Below, one piece after another: positions 1 through 8,817 of a stretch of DNA of 64,000 bases. The translations under genes and the position numbers were made by a program. Positions within the stretch are counted from its first letter, which is position 1; every line of letters begins with the position of its first letter. This DNA is from Bacteroidota bacterium (lineage in GTDB: Bacteria; Bacteroidota; Bacteroidia; B-17B0; Aurantibacillaceae): positions 23,520 to 87,519 of the forward strand of contig JAAFIL010000003.1 in the NCBI GenBank assembly GCA_013297775.1. The letters run 5' to 3'. The notes under the pieces are model-generated. The model was not told the DNA's origin, ran no database searches, and saw nothing but the letters and a program-made list of their open reading frames with translations.

Positions 1-380
1 TTGAAGGCGTTATTGATGCCAACACCGGAAACATTGCCTTTAGAGCCCGTTTCGATAACCCAGACAAACTTATTAAACACGGTGCAAGCGGAAAAATACG
101 CTTACGAAAAAAATACAAAGGTGCAATTATAGTACCTCAAAAATCAACATTTGAATTGCAAGATAAATTATACGTTTACGTGATAGATAGTACGAACACG
201 GTTAAACTTCGTCAAATCGAAACCAGTTACCGCTTGCCACATTTATTTATTGTTTCGCAAGGTTTAAAAGCAGGCGAACGCGTGTTGTTCGAGGGCATCC
301 AAACCGTTAAAGCCGACTCGCGCATTCAAGTGAAAGAAATACCAATGCTATCTATCATCAAAAAATTGGCTTCTAAATAA
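1..380 (+). CDS. RND efflux periplasmic adaptor (MFP/HlyD family), C-terminal part
   Basis: The reading frame is open from base 3 with no start in the window, so the N-terminus lies upstream. It gives about 125 residues. The stretch EGVIDANTGNIAFRARFDNP followed by a HGASGKIRL-type strand is the typical beta-barrel/membrane-proximal domain of AcrA/MexA-type adaptors, and the end matches the usual VLFEGIQTVKADSRIQVK tail. The protein would bridge the inner-membrane pump and the outer-membrane channel. The pump gene starts 8 bases after the stop, so the three genes to 4970 form one operon. Family assignment is firm; the substrate cannot be told. Confidence 0.9.
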   Translation, partial: EGVIDANTGNIAFRARFDNPDKLIKHGASGKIRLRKKYKGAIIVPQKSTFELQDKLYVYVIDSTNTVKLRQIETSYRLPHLFIVSQGLKAGERVLFEGIQTVKADSRIQVKEIPMLSIIKKLASK

Positions 381-388
381 AAGAAATT

Positions 389-3300
389 ATGTTTAAAAAA
401 TTTATAGAACGCCCCGTTTTATCCTTGGTAATTTCCTTATTTATTACGCTTTTGGGCGTGTTGGCAATGACTGGATTACCCGTTACGCAATACCCCGACA
501 TTGCGCCCCCCGCTGTTGCTGTAACTACTAAATACACGGGAGCCAATGCCGAAGTGTGTGCCAAAGCAGTTGTAACCCCGCTCGAACGTGCTATTAACGG
601 GGTGCCGGGTATGGCTTACATGACTTCCGTTTCGGGTAACGATGGCACCAGTATTATTCAAGTTTATTTTAAAGTTGGAACCGATCCAGATTTAGCTGCT
701 GTAAATGTTCAAAACAGGGTGGCAACTGTGTTAGATGAATTACCCGAAGAGGTTATCAAAGCAGGGGTTTCAACTGAAAAGGAAGTAAACAGTATGCTCA
801 TGTACTTAAACCTGGTTAGTAAAGATACTTCTATTGATGAAAAATTTATTTACAATTTTGCAGACATAAATGTATTAGCCGAACTAAAACGTATTGATGG
901 CGTAGGTTTTGCCGATATTATGGGGCAACGCGAATACGCCATGCGGGTGTGGCTAAAACCAACCAAATTAGATGCTTACGAAATTTCGGCCGAAGATATA
1001 ATCACAGCCTTACGGGCGCAAAATATAGAAGCAGCCCCAGGTAAAATTGGCGAAAGTTCGGGGCGCAAATCGCAATCGCTACAATACGTGTTGCGCTACA
1101 CGGGCAAACTCACACAAAAAGAACAATACGAAAATTTAGTTGTAAAAGTAACCGACAGCGGCGAAATGCTGCGCCTCCGAGATGTGGCAGATATTGAATT
1201 TGGTTCGCTCGATTACGATGTGCTATCTAAAGAAAATGGAAACCCATCGGCCGCTATCGTGTTAAAGCAACGCCCTGGCTCCAATGCCAGCGAAGTTATT
1301 CAAAATATAAAATCACGATTAGAATTTTTAAAAGCAACAACGTTTCCTCCAGGTATGGATTATACCATTAGTTACGATGTATCGCGGTTCTTAGATGCTT
1401 CCATTCACGAGGTAATTAAAACCTTGCTCGAAGCGTTTTTATTAGTGGCGTTGGTGGTATTTGTGTTTCTGCAAGATTGGCGTTCAACGCTTATACCCGT
1501 ATTAGCAGTACCCGTTTCGTTAATAGGAACATTTGCGTTTATGCAATTATTTGGTTTCTCTATAAACCTGTTAACGTTGTTTGCATTGGTATTGGCCATT
1601 GGTATTGTGGTAGATAATGCCATTGTAGTCGTAGAAGCCGTTCATGCCAAAATGGAAGAGAAAGATTGTAGTCCGCGCGAAGCAAGTATCGAAGCCATGC
1701 GCGAGATGGGTACAGCTATTGTTGCCATCACGCTTGTAATGTCCGCCGTGTTTATTCCCGTTGCTTTTTTATCGGGCCCCGTTGGTGTGTTCTATCGGCA
1801 GTTTTCCATTACGATGGCTATCTCCATTGTTATTTCAGGTATTAACGCACTTACGCTTACACCTGCCTTGTGTGCGCTAATGCTCAAAAGCCCGCACCAC
1901 CAAAAAGCATCAAAAAATATACTCACCCGATTTTTTGATGCGTTTAATCGAGGGTACAATGCCATTTCAGGAAAATACCAAACTATTTTATCGCTATTTA
2001 TTAATCGCCGCATGGTTACAATTGCACTCATCGTTGTGTTTTGTTTAGCCACTTGGGGTGTAGGAAAGTTTTTACCAACAGGCTTTATTCCTACCGAAGA
2101 CCAAGGTACCATTTATGTAAATGTTACCACACCTGTTGGAGCCACGCTAGAACGCACCGAAGCCGTTATGGGCGAAATAGATAAAGTAGCTCAAACACTC
2201 GAAGAGGTAGAATCATCATCGAGTTTGGCAGGCTTTAGTATGATGACCGACGGCTCGGGTGCCTCTTTTGGTATGAGTACCATTAGCTTAAAACCTTGGA
2301 AAGACCGCACCAAAACGGCTAATGCCATCATTGATATTTTACAACAAAAAACCCGCTATATTAAAGATGCGGATATACAATTTTTTCCACCACCTGCTGT
2401 GCCAGGCTTTGGTAATGCCAGTGGTTTCGAGTTGCGCTTACTCGATAAAACAGGTTCAGGAAATTTACAACAAACATTTTCGGTTACCACAGCCTTTATG
2501 GAAGCCGTAAAAAAACGAAAAGAAGTGAAATCTATTTTCACCAGTTTTAATCCTACGTTTCCGCAATACCTAATTCACATAGACCAAGATGTGGCGGCTA
2601 AAAAAGGCATTTCGGTTGATAACGCCATGAGTAATTTGCAAACACTAATGGGAAGTTATTATGCCACTAATTTTATACGCTTTGGTCAAATGTATAAAGT
2701 AATGTTGCAAGCCGACCCTAAATACAGAGCGCAACCCGAAGATATTTTACGCTTACGTGTAAAAAATAAAAATGGAGAAATGGTGCCTTATGCCTTGTTT
2801 AGTCGCATCGAAAGGGTATATGGTCCCGAGCAATTAACACGTTACAACATGTACATTTCAGCCATGTTAAACGGCGAAGCGGCAAAAGGGTATAGCAGTG
2901 GCGATGCCATAAAAGCCATTGAAGAAGAAGCCAAGCAACATTTACCAAAAGGCTTCGCGTTCGAATGGTCGGGTATGACGCGCGAAGAAATTGAGTCGGG
3001 CAATCAAGTGGTGTTTATTTTTAGTATTTGTTTACTCTTTGTCTATTTACTACTTGCGGCACAATACGAAAGTTTTTTATTACCACTTCCTGTTTTGTTA
3101 TCCTTACCCGTTGGTATATTTGGTTCATTGTTTTTACTTTACGTTACTGGTTTAGAAAACAACATCTATGCACAAGTAGCCATGGTCATGTTGATTGGCT
3201 TGCTCGGTAAAAATGCCATTCTAATTGTAGAATACGCTGTGCTAAAACAAAAACAAGGTTTATCGCCTTTAAAAGCAGCGTTAGAAGGGGCAACTGCACG

Positions 3301-3547
3301 TTTACGCCCTATCTTAATGACTTCTTTCGCATTTATTGCCGGCCTAATTCCTTTAATGTTAGCCTCAGGGGCTGGTGCTATTGGTAACAAAACCATTGGA
3401 ACGGCTGCCGCTGGTGGCATGTTATTTGGAACTTTATTTGGCGTATTAATTATTCCAGGCTTATATGTATTGTGTGTGCGTGAAAAAAAACAAAAAAATA
3501 ATTCAAAAAAAATTGAAGAAACTGAGGCAATTTATGACAAAGCTTAA
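389..3547 (+). CDS. RND multidrug efflux pump, HAE1 family (AcrB/MexB-like)
   Basis: This 1052-residue inner-membrane proton-driven exporter has the normal family length. It opens with MFKKFIERPVLSLVISL, has two large periplasmic loops and twelve predicted membrane helices, and carries TM4 motif GIVVDNAIVVVEAV (about 405-418) and TM10 motif GLLGKNAILIVEYA with the proton-relay Lys near 941. The second TM4 acidic residue of AcrB (D408) is Asn here, giving VDN instead of VDD. It lies between the adaptor and the outer-membrane factor and overlaps the latter by 14 bases, so the three are probably cotranscribed. Likely substrates are hydrophobic drugs, bile salts or dyes, but specificity is not readable. 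Confidence 0.95.
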   Translation: MFKKFIERPVLSLVISLFITLLGVLAMTGLPVTQYPDIAPPAVAVTTKYTGANAEVCAKAVVTPLERAINGVPGMAYMTSVSGNDGTSIIQVYFKVGTDPDLAAVNVQNRVATVLDELPEEVIKAGVSTEKEVNSMLMYLNLVSKDTSIDEKFIYNFADINVLAELKRIDGVGFADIMGQREYAMRVWLKPTKLDAYEISAEDIITALRAQNIEAAPGKIGESSGRKSQSLQYVLRYTGKLTQKEQYENLVVKVTDSGEMLRLRDVADIEFGSLDYDVLSKENGNPSAAIVLKQRPGSNASEVIQNIKSRLEFLKATTFPPGMDYTISYDVSRFLDASIHEVIKTLLEAFLLVALVVFVFLQDWRSTLIPVLAVPVSLIGTFAFMQLFGFSINLLTLFALVLAIGIVVDNAIVVVEAVHAKMEEKDCSPREASIEAMREMGTAIVAITLVMSAVFIPVAFLSGPVGVFYRQFSITMAISIVISGINALTLTPALCALMLKSPHHQKASKNILTRFFDAFNRGYNAISGKYQTILSLFINRRMVTIALIVVFCLATWGVGKFLPTGFIPTEDQGTIYVNVTTPVGATLERTEAVMGEIDKVAQTLEEVESSSSLAGFSMMTDGSGASFGMSTISLKPWKDRTKTANAIIDILQQKTRYIKDADIQFFPPPAVPGFGNASGFELRLLDKTGSGNLQQTFSVTTAFMEAVKKRKEVKSIFTSFNPTFPQYLIHIDQDVAAKKGISVDNAMSNLQTLMGSYYATNFIRFGQMYKVMLQADPKYRAQPEDILRLRVKNKNGEMVPYALFSRIERVYGPEQLTRYNMYISAMLNGEAAKGYSSGDAIKAIEEEAKQHLPKGFAFEWSGMTREEIESGNQVVFIFSICLLFVYLLLAAQYESFLLPLPVLLSLPVGIFGSLFLLYVTGLENNIYAQVAMVMLIGLLGKNAILIVEYAVLKQKQGLSPLKAALEGATARLRPILMTSFAFIAGLIPLMLASGAGAIGNKTIGTAAAGGMLFGTLFGVLIIPGLYVLCVREKKQKNNSKKIEETEAIYDKA

Positions 3548-4970
3548 TTTTATTTTTATTCTATCGGCTTTGCTTGGCGTTTATAGCTGCAAAACAACGG
3601 CCATTCAAACCGAGGCATCACTTAAACCCTTACCCAGTGCCTATGTTGTAAGCGATACTTCTAAAAGTAAACCCTTAGCAGCTTGGCGAGATGTTTTCTT
3701 TGATGCCAATTTAAGAACCTTAATTGATAGCGCACTAAAACATAATTTTGATTTAAGAATTGCACTTCAAAAAATTGAGATGGCCAAAGCAGGTTTACGT
3801 TTAAACAAAGGCATACGATTGCCCGAAGTAGGCGTAGGAGCAGCAGCAGGTGTTCGTCGGTTTGGCGACTACACCATGGATGGCGTTGGAAATTTTGATA
3901 CCCGTTTCTCGCCCAACTTAAACGATAAACAGCGTATTCCAAATCCCCTACCCGATTATTTTGTAGGGTTTCAAGCCACTTGGGAAATAGACATTTGGGG
4001 TAAACTAAAAACTAAAAAACGAGCGGCCGCCGAGCGTTACTTAGCCTCGCAATATGGCAAAGATGCTGTAATTACGAGCCTCATTGCCGAAGTAGCTTCG
4101 GCTTATTTCGAATTAATGGCGTTGGATGCTGAACTACAAATTGTAAAAGATAATATTAGTTTACAACAATCGGCTTTAGATTTGGTAACCGCGCAAAAGC
4201 AAGCGGGTAAAGCCAACGAACTGGGTATTGAAATGCAGAATGCGCAATTATTAAATGCACGAGCCATTCAAACCGAAGTGCAACAACTTATTATTGAAAC
4301 CGAAAGTAAACTTAATTTTTTGTGTGGTACTTATCCAAAGCGTGTGCAACGCGACAGTTCGGTTTTACTACAATTTACAATACCTGCATTGGCGGTGGGT
4401 GTGCCCTCCGATTTATTAAAAAACAGACCTGATATACGACAAGCCGAAAACGAACTATTGGCTAGCAAAGCCGATGTTAAAACAGCACGCTTGGCTTTTT
4501 ACCCGAGCCTAACCATTAATGCCAGCTTGGGTTTACAAGCCTTTAATGCCATGTTACTACCCGAGTTGCCTGCATCGTTAGCTTACAATACATTAGGAGG
4601 TTTAGCCGCCCCTTTATTGAACCGCCGACAATTAAAAGCCAATTTAATGGCCACTCAATCGGAGCAAAAGCAAGCGTATATTCACTACGAAAAAATGATT
4701 GTGAATGGTTTTCGTGAAGTATTTGTAGCACTCAATGGCATTCGAAATGGGCAAGCCATGTTCGACTTAAAAAAAGAACAAGTTGCCATCTTAAAAAAAT
4801 CGGTTAATACCTCTACCGATTTGTTTATGGCAGGTAAAGCCAATTATTTAGAAGTGATTGTATCGCAACAAAATACCTTGAATGCACAAATTGAACTTAC
4901 TGTGTTTTACAAACGTCAAAATCAATCTTTAATAAATTTATACCGAACATTAGGCGGAGGTTGGCAATAA
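3534..4970 (+). CDS. Outer-membrane efflux lipoprotein, TolC/NodT (OprM-like) family
   Basis: The ATG at 3534 gives 478 residues starting MTKLNFIFILSALLGVYSC, a lipoprotein signal whose Cys follows a plausible lipobox. An upstream in-frame start at 3465 would put 23 non-signal residues ahead of it, so I reject it. The body shows the duplicated helical-barrel pattern of NodT factors, with ADYWEIDIWGK-like and LKNRPDIRQAENELLASKADV motifs. It forms the outer-membrane exit duct for the RND pump encoded just upstream. The start lies inside the last codons of the pump gene in another frame, indicating translational coupling. Confidence 0.92.
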   Translation: MTKLNFIFILSALLGVYSCKTTAIQTEASLKPLPSAYVVSDTSKSKPLAAWRDVFFDANLRTLIDSALKHNFDLRIALQKIEMAKAGLRLNKGIRLPEVGVGAAAGVRRFGDYTMDGVGNFDTRFSPNLNDKQRIPNPLPDYFVGFQATWEIDIWGKLKTKKRAAAERYLASQYGKDAVITSLIAEVASAYFELMALDAELQIVKDNISLQQSALDLVTAQKQAGKANELGIEMQNAQLLNARAIQTEVQQLIIETESKLNFLCGTYPKRVQRDSSVLLQFTIPALAVGVPSDLLKNRPDIRQAENELLASKADVKTARLAFYPSLTINASLGLQAFNAMLLPELPASLAYNTLGGLAAPLLNRRQLKANLMATQSEQKQAYIHYEKMIVNGFREVFVALNGIRNGQAMFDLKKEQVAILKKSVNTSTDLFMAGKANYLEVIVSQQNTLNAQIELTVFYKRQNQSLINLYRTLGGGWQ

Positions 4971-5225
4971 TACTGAATACCAATTTGATTTATCATTGAC
5001 ATCAAAGGTAAGACTTCCTTTTAACCCTAAAGACAGTTCAAAGGAGTAAGCTGTCTGCGATTAAGTATCTGTAAGGATTTCAAGGTAAATCATTTGTAAG
5101 AAATCCTAACAGTTACTAAATCGGAGCTTGTCCGCACCAAGACAGATAGTTCGCCAAAAAATTTGGCTTCTACTGTCTATTCCATCTAACTCTTTTTTTA
5201 AGCGGTTCTTAATTTCTCTTTTCCC
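4971..5225. other. Intergenic region with two hairpins, no gene
   Basis: I see no credible coding sequence. Two inverted repeats stand out: AGGATTTC at 5074-5081 against GAAATCCT at 5100-5107, and GCCAAA/TTTGGC at 5153-5167 nested inside GACAG/CTGTC (5141-5177). The second could act as a weak terminator for the efflux operon, though no clear T-tract follows. From 5172 onward the sequence matches a segment near 62944, marking the start of a dispersed repeat. Confidence 0.5.
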
Positions 5226-5431
5226 CTCGTCCTTGTTTGAGCGTTAGCGGAAACGAGGATGTGTTAAACGGGCGTTTGTAACGCCCACACCATCACTTTA
5301 TCTGCGTTACAAACGCAGCTCTCAAACGTCCTCGTTACGCTTCGCTAAACAAGGACGAGATAAGGGTTCAAGTATTTTTATAGAGTTAGCGATTTTATTC
5401 TAAAGACCCTCTTTCTTAAAATTACGGTTTA
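5172..5431 (+). repeat. Dispersed intergenic repeat R, copy 1 (interrupted)
   Basis: The left part (5172-5200, ACTGTCTATTCCATCTAACTC and onward) and the right part (about 5372-5431) match 62944-63046. The last 38 bases, 5394-5431, are identical to 63009-63046. Between the two matching parts this copy carries the 134-bp palindrome at 5226-5359 that the other copy lacks, so the palindrome looks inserted. Confidence 0.75.
5226..5359. repeat. 134-bp long palindromic MITE-like element
   Basis: The outer arms CTCGTCCTTGTTT (5226-5238) and AAACAAGGACGAG (5347-5359) are perfect reverse complements. The pairing continues inward imperfectly (GAGCGTTAGCGGAAACGAGG against CCTCGTTACGCTTCGC), and the centre holds two small self-complementary units, GGCGTTTGTAACGCC and GCGTTACAAACGC. 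No protein is encoded. The whole unit can fold as one hairpin or a cruciform. Confidence 0.8.
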
Positions 5432-5459
5432 AAAAACTCAAAATTTAACATTTATATAC

Positions 5460-5491
5460 TTGACAAACGCTAATTTAGAATAGTATATTTG
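5460..5491 (+). promoter_or_regulatory. Bacteroidota sigma-A-type promoter
   Basis: TTG at 5460-5462 and TATATTTG at 5484-5491 match the phylum consensus TTG / TAnnTTTG with a 21-base spacer. Transcription would start near 5497, leaving a leader of about 165 bases before queA. Confidence 0.6.
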
Positions 5492-5500
5492 CGCCCGAAT

Positions 5501-5643
5501 TAATCCCGTAAGATTATGTAATTGGTTTAATCGCAGAGAGGTAGAACGAGACCCAATCTGCAAGTATTAAGCACTAGTCCATTTCGCTATTTTATACGGT
5601 GTTTATTGGGATTACTTCAAAAGCCGTTGGCCTTACAGCCAGC
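5501..5643 (+). ncRNA. Candidate structured RNA in the queA leader (possibly 6S-like)
   Basis: Directly after the promoter at 5460-5491, TAATCCC (5501-5507) pairs with GGGATTA (5608-5614) and closes a roughly 114-nt domain with an internal GCAGA/TCTGC pairing. A second hairpin, GTTGGC/GCCAGC, lies at 5626-5643. No upstream ORF is evident. A closed rod with an internal bubble of this size would fit a Bacteroidota 6S-type RNA, but I recognise no diagnostic sequence. It may equally be a cis-acting leader of queA. Confidence 0.35.
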
Positions 5644-5662
5644 ATTAAAAATTGCTTTGTAA

Positions 5663-6712
5663 ATGAAATTATCCATGTTTAAGTTTAACCTGCCAAAGGA
5701 GTTATTGGCAGAGTATCCAGCTAAAAACCGCGAAGATGCCCGTTTAATGGTGGTTGAGCGCGCTACTGGAAAAATCCTCCACAAAAAGTTTAAAGATATA
5801 TTAAGCTATTTTGACGATGGAGATGTACTTATGTTAAACGACACCAAAGTATTTCCTGCCCGAATGTATGGCAATAAAGAAAAAACAGGTGCTAAAATTG
5901 AAGTGTTTTTACTGCGCGAGTTAAATGCCGAAAGTAGGCTGTGGGATGTATTAGTTGATCCGGCAAGAAAAATACGCATTGGTAATAAATTATACTTTGG
6001 CGAAAACGATAACTTAGTAGCCGAAGTTATTGACAACACCACTTCGCGCGGGCGTACTTTGCGCTTTTTATACGATGGCAGCTACGAAGAGTTCCGCAAG
6101 GTGCTATACGATTTGGGTGAAACCCCTTTGCCTAAATACATTAAACGTACCGCCGAAGAATCGGATATTGAACGTTACCAAACTGTTTATGCTAAAAACG
6201 AAGGAGCTGTGGCAGCACCAACAGCGGGTTTGCATTTTAGCCGCGAGTTATTAAAAAAATTAGAAATAAAAGGTGTGCAATTTGCCCCATTAACCTTACA
6301 CGTTGGCTTAGGCACATTTCGTATGGTAGAAGTTGAAGACCTTACCAAACATAAAATGGAAAGCGAAGAAATTTTGATTTCGAGCGATACCTGCAAAATA
6401 GTTAACTCAGCAAAAGATAAAAAGAAAAAAGTATGTGCCGTTGGAACGACTGTTATGCGTGCTATCGAAAGTTCGGTTTCTACAACAGGACATCTTAACC
6501 CTTATGTTGGTTGGACCAATAAATTTATTTTCCCTCCTTACGATTTTAGCGTGGCCAATTGTATGGTTACCAATTTCCACATGCCCGAAAGCACTTTACT
6601 TATGATGGTTTCGGCTTTTGGTGGTTACGATTTAATTATGAAAGCCTACAAAGAAGCCATTAAAGAAAAATACCGTTTCTATTCGTATGGCGATGCTATG
6701 CTTATTTTATAA
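5663..6712 (+). CDS. queA: S-adenosylmethionine:tRNA ribosyltransferase-isomerase
   Basis: The enzyme transfers and isomerises the ribosyl moiety of SAM onto 7-aminomethyl-7-deazaguanine in tRNA, giving epoxyqueuosine at the wobble base. The 349 residues cover the whole family length: N-terminal [21 protein letters not shown], the [11 protein letters not shown] motif, [14 protein letters not shown] and the C-terminal [15 protein letters not shown]. The ATG at 5663 is used; the in-frame ATG at 5675 is a possible alternative because FNLP is the usual N-terminus. It appears monocistronic, with its own promoter at 5460 and a strong terminator at 6731-6767. Confidence 0.96.
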   Translation: MKLSMFKFNLPKELLAEYPAKNREDARLMVVERATGKILHKKFKDILSYFDDGDVLMLNDTKVFPARMYGNKEKTGAKIEVFLLRELNAESRLWDVLVDPARKIRIGNKLYFGENDNLVAEVIDNTTSRGRTLRFLYDGSYEEFRKVLYDLGETPLPKYIKRTAEESDIERYQTVYAKNEGAVAAPTAGLHFSRELLKKLEIKGVQFAPLTLHVGLGTFRMVEVEDLTKHKMESEEILISSDTCKIVNSAKDKKKKVCAVGTTVMRAIESSVSTTGHLNPYVGWTNKFIFPPYDFSVANCMVTNFHMPESTLLMMVSAFGGYDLIMKAYKEAIKEKYRFYSYGDAMLIL

Positions 6713-6730
6713 AAACTAATTCACGAAATA

Positions 6731-6767
6731 AAAAAGGGATAAAGCCAAAAACTTTATCCCTTTTTTT
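6731..6767 (+). terminator. Rho-independent terminator after queA
   Basis: GGGATAAAG (6736-6744) and CTTTATCCC (6752-6760) form a perfect 9-bp stem, extended by an A5/T7 pairing, with a 7-base loop and a run of T on the plus side. The A-run on the other side means it may also stop minus-strand transcription. Confidence 0.88.
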
Positions 6768-6831
6768 ATTGAGTTAGAATTTAGCATCACACCTCATTCA
6801 CTTTCTCCTTTGCTAACTTTGAATCTTGGTG

Positions 6832-6998
6832 TAATACCAACATCATTTCTAAAAGATACGTTGACCCAGTTTCTTTTTTTCTCTTATACTTCCTCAAAAA
6901 TTATACCCGTAGGCCTTGCTACGCCTATAATTTTTTCGTCGCCTAAAAGAAAAATAAATCTGGTTCAACTTGTATCTTTTAGAACCGATATTGGTATA
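6832..6998. repeat. MITE-like element A, copy 1
   Basis: This 167-bp unit is almost identical to the reverse complement of 38711-38874. Its ends form imperfect terminal inverted repeats of about 38 bp (ATACCAACATCATTTCTAAA and onward, against the complement of the end, ATACCAATATCGGTTCTAAA). The centre is a hairpin built on AAAAATTATA and TATAATTTTTT around CGTAG/CTACG. It has no transposase and no credible reading frame, so it is a non-autonomous mobile element candidate. Confidence 0.85.
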
Positions 6999-7075
6999 AC
7001 ATTTCTACTTTATAGCCGAGTTTTATAACCAGATTGTAACTTTTAATCTCAAAACACGAGTAAAGTAAACATCAT

Positions 7076-7108
7076 AAAAAATCCCGAATCGATAGAAACG
7101 GGATTTTT
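7076..7108 (-). terminator. Rho-independent terminator after rplY
   Basis: AAAAATCCCG (7076-7085 region) and CGGGATTTTT (7099-7108) form a stem around a 13-base loop. On the minus strand it lies 20 bases past the rplY stop and ends in a T-run. Confidence 0.8.
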
Positions 7109-7127
7109 ATAAATGAGTATCAACAAC

Positions 7128-7754
7128 TTATTTTTTAGCGGGTGCAGCTTTGGCCGGAGCCGCTTTAGCTGGAGCACCTTTAGCTGGTGTTGCTGCTTCT
7201 TCAGTAACTACGTTACGCGTTGTTTGAACGCTTATTACCGAAATATTTTTTGGATGCAGTAAGGTTAAACCCTCTAACTGAATATCGCCAATAGAAATAG
7301 ATTTACCAATACTTAATTTTTCGATATTCAAATCAATAGATTCAGGTAATTTACTAACCAAACCTCTTACTTTAATTTTACGGATTTTTAAAACCAATTT
7401 ACCACCTGCTTTCACACCTTCCGACTGACCAATAGTTTTTACTGGAATTTGAACGGTAACGGGTTTGGTTTCGTCCACCAATAAAAAATCAGCATGAATT
7501 AATTTATCGGTAATTTTATGATATTGTGCTTCTTGTAAAACCGTTTTATAGGTTTTGCCTTCAACCGCTATTTCTACTAAATTGGTATTAGGTGTAAAAA
7601 TAATATTTTTAAAATTTCGTTCATCGGTACTAAAGTGAATTTGCTCACCTGCACCATAAATAACGCAAGGTACGTGTCCGCTTCTGCGTAACGCTGTTGC
7701 GTTTACTTTCCCTACGTTCGCTCTAAGCGAACCGCTCAATGTAACTGTTTTCAT
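7128..7754 (-). CDS. rplY: 50S ribosomal protein L25/general stress protein Ctc
   Basis: The 208-residue protein has the N-terminal 5S-rRNA-binding L25 domain (VTLSGSLRANVGKVNATALRRSG, then VPCVIYG) and the C-terminal TL5/CTC beta domain (about 95-185, VPVKTIGQSEGVKAGGKL). It is the long Ctc type rather than the short E. coli L25. The tail is a low-complexity run of APAKA repeats ending in KK, common in this phylum. It follows prs by 81 bases on the same strand, the usual prs-rplY arrangement. Confidence 0.95.
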   Translation of the reverse strand: MKTVTLSGSLRANVGKVNATALRRSGHVPCVIYGAGEQIHFSTDERNFKNIIFTPNTNLVEIAVEGKTYKTVLQEAQYHKITDKLIHADFLLVDETKPVTVQIPVKTIGQSEGVKAGGKLVLKIRKIKVRGLVSKLPESIDLNIEKLSIGKSISIGDIQLEGLTLLHPKNISVISVQTTRNVVTEEAATPAKGAPAKAAPAKAAPAKK

Positions 7755-7835
7755 GTTTTATTTTTTTTGTGGAGCAAGTCTCAATCCCGTTTTTAAAACT
7801 TCGCTCCGATTTATAGATATACTATACGGGTTTAA

Positions 7836-8768
7836 TTATACAATAAAATTACTGCTGATGCTTTCGTAGTTTTGAACGCTATTAATCACCTTCGCAAATA
7901 AATCAGCTACACTTAATACTTTAATTTTAGGGCTGCTGAGCGTTTGCGGAATGGTATCGGTTACAATCAACTCTGTTAAACGGCTATTCGTAATATTGTC
8001 GAATGCTTTACCGCTTAAAACAGCATGGCTACAAATGGCGCGTACACTTAGGGCACCACGTTCCAACATCATGTCCGCAGCTTTGCACAAAGTGCCACCC
8101 GTATCTACCAAATCATCAACTAACACAATGTTTCGTCCTTCAATTTCACCAATGGCAGTAATCGTTTCAACTACATTGGCTTTGGCGCGTTGCTTATAAC
8201 AAATAACCATCTCGGCTTTTAAATGCTTGGCGTAGGCGTTGGCACGTTTACTCCCGCCCATGTCTGGGGCAGCAATGGTTAAATTGGGTAAATTTAAATT
8301 TTGAATATAAGGTAAAAAGATAGTGCTGGCATACAAATGATCAACAGGTACATTAAAAAATCCTTGAATTTGATCGGCATGTAAATCCATTGTCATTACA
8401 CGCGTTGCACCAGCGGCAGCCAACATATCGGCCACTAATTTTGCACCAATGGCTACACGCGGTTGATCTTTGCGATCTTGACGAGCATATCCAAAATAAG
8501 GCATAACAGCCACAATATGACGGGCACTAGCTCGTTTAGCAGCATCTATCATCAACAGCAATTCCATCAAATTATCAGCAGGCGGCATGGTACTTTGAAT
8601 GATGTAAACGCTTTGCCCCCGAATACTTTCTTCGTAAGAAACCTGCAGTTCGCCATCGCTAAAGCGGTAATGCTGCATCTTTCCTAAAGGCTTAGGATAA
8701 GCGTCCGCAATTTTTTGCGCTAAGCCCTCTGAGGCAATTCCCGAAAATAAACGAACTTCTGATTCCAT
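7836..8768 (-). CDS. prs: Ribose-phosphate pyrophosphokinase
   Basis: It makes PRPP from ribose 5-phosphate and ATP for nucleotide, His and Trp synthesis. The 310 residues include the family hallmarks RFSDGELQV, PYFGYARQDRK (ATP/flexible region), the MDLHADQIQGFF signature and the PRPP-binding loop VLVDDLVDTGGTL. It is the first gene of a two-gene operon with rplY. A matching promoter lies at 8786-8817. Confidence 0.97.
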   Translation of the reverse strand: MESEVRLFSGIASEGLAQKIADAYPKPLGKMQHYRFSDGELQVSYEESIRGQSVYIIQSTMPPADNLMELLLMIDAAKRASARHIVAVMPYFGYARQDRKDQPRVAIGAKLVADMLAAAGATRVMTMDLHADQIQGFFNVPVDHLYASTIFLPYIQNLNLPNLTIAAPDMGGSKRANAYAKHLKAEMVICYKQRAKANVVETITAIGEIEGRNIVLVDDLVDTGGTLCKAADMMLERGALSVRAICSHAVLSGKAFDNITNSRLTELIVTDTIPQTLSSPKIKVLSVADLFAKVINSVQNYESISSNFIV

Positions 8769-8785
8769 AACCTGAAAATGGGCTG

Positions 8786-8817
8786 CAAATGTAAGTAATT
8801 TTATTGGGTTATACCAA
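8786..8817 (-). promoter_or_regulatory. Promoter of prs-rplY
   Basis: On the minus strand, TTG (complement of 8815-8817) and TACATTTG (complement of 8786-8793) match TTG / TAnnTTTG with a 21-base spacer. The start site would be roughly 10-15 bases ahead of the prs ATG. Confidence 0.6.

Noticed and set aside
3465..3533. Upstream start of the outer-membrane efflux gene
   Set aside because: The added residues are charged and come before a clear lipoprotein signal starting at 3534.
5501..5643. preQ1 riboswitch in front of queA
   Set aside because: No preQ1-type short pseudoknot pattern was visible and the queA enzyme is not a usual target of that switch.
4971..5662. tRNA gene in the repeat-rich gap
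   Set aside because: No T-loop, anticodon stem or acceptor pairing could be found.
6810..7028. Plus-strand 72-residue frame
   Set aside because: It lies wholly on the MITE-like element A, which recurs inverted at 38711.
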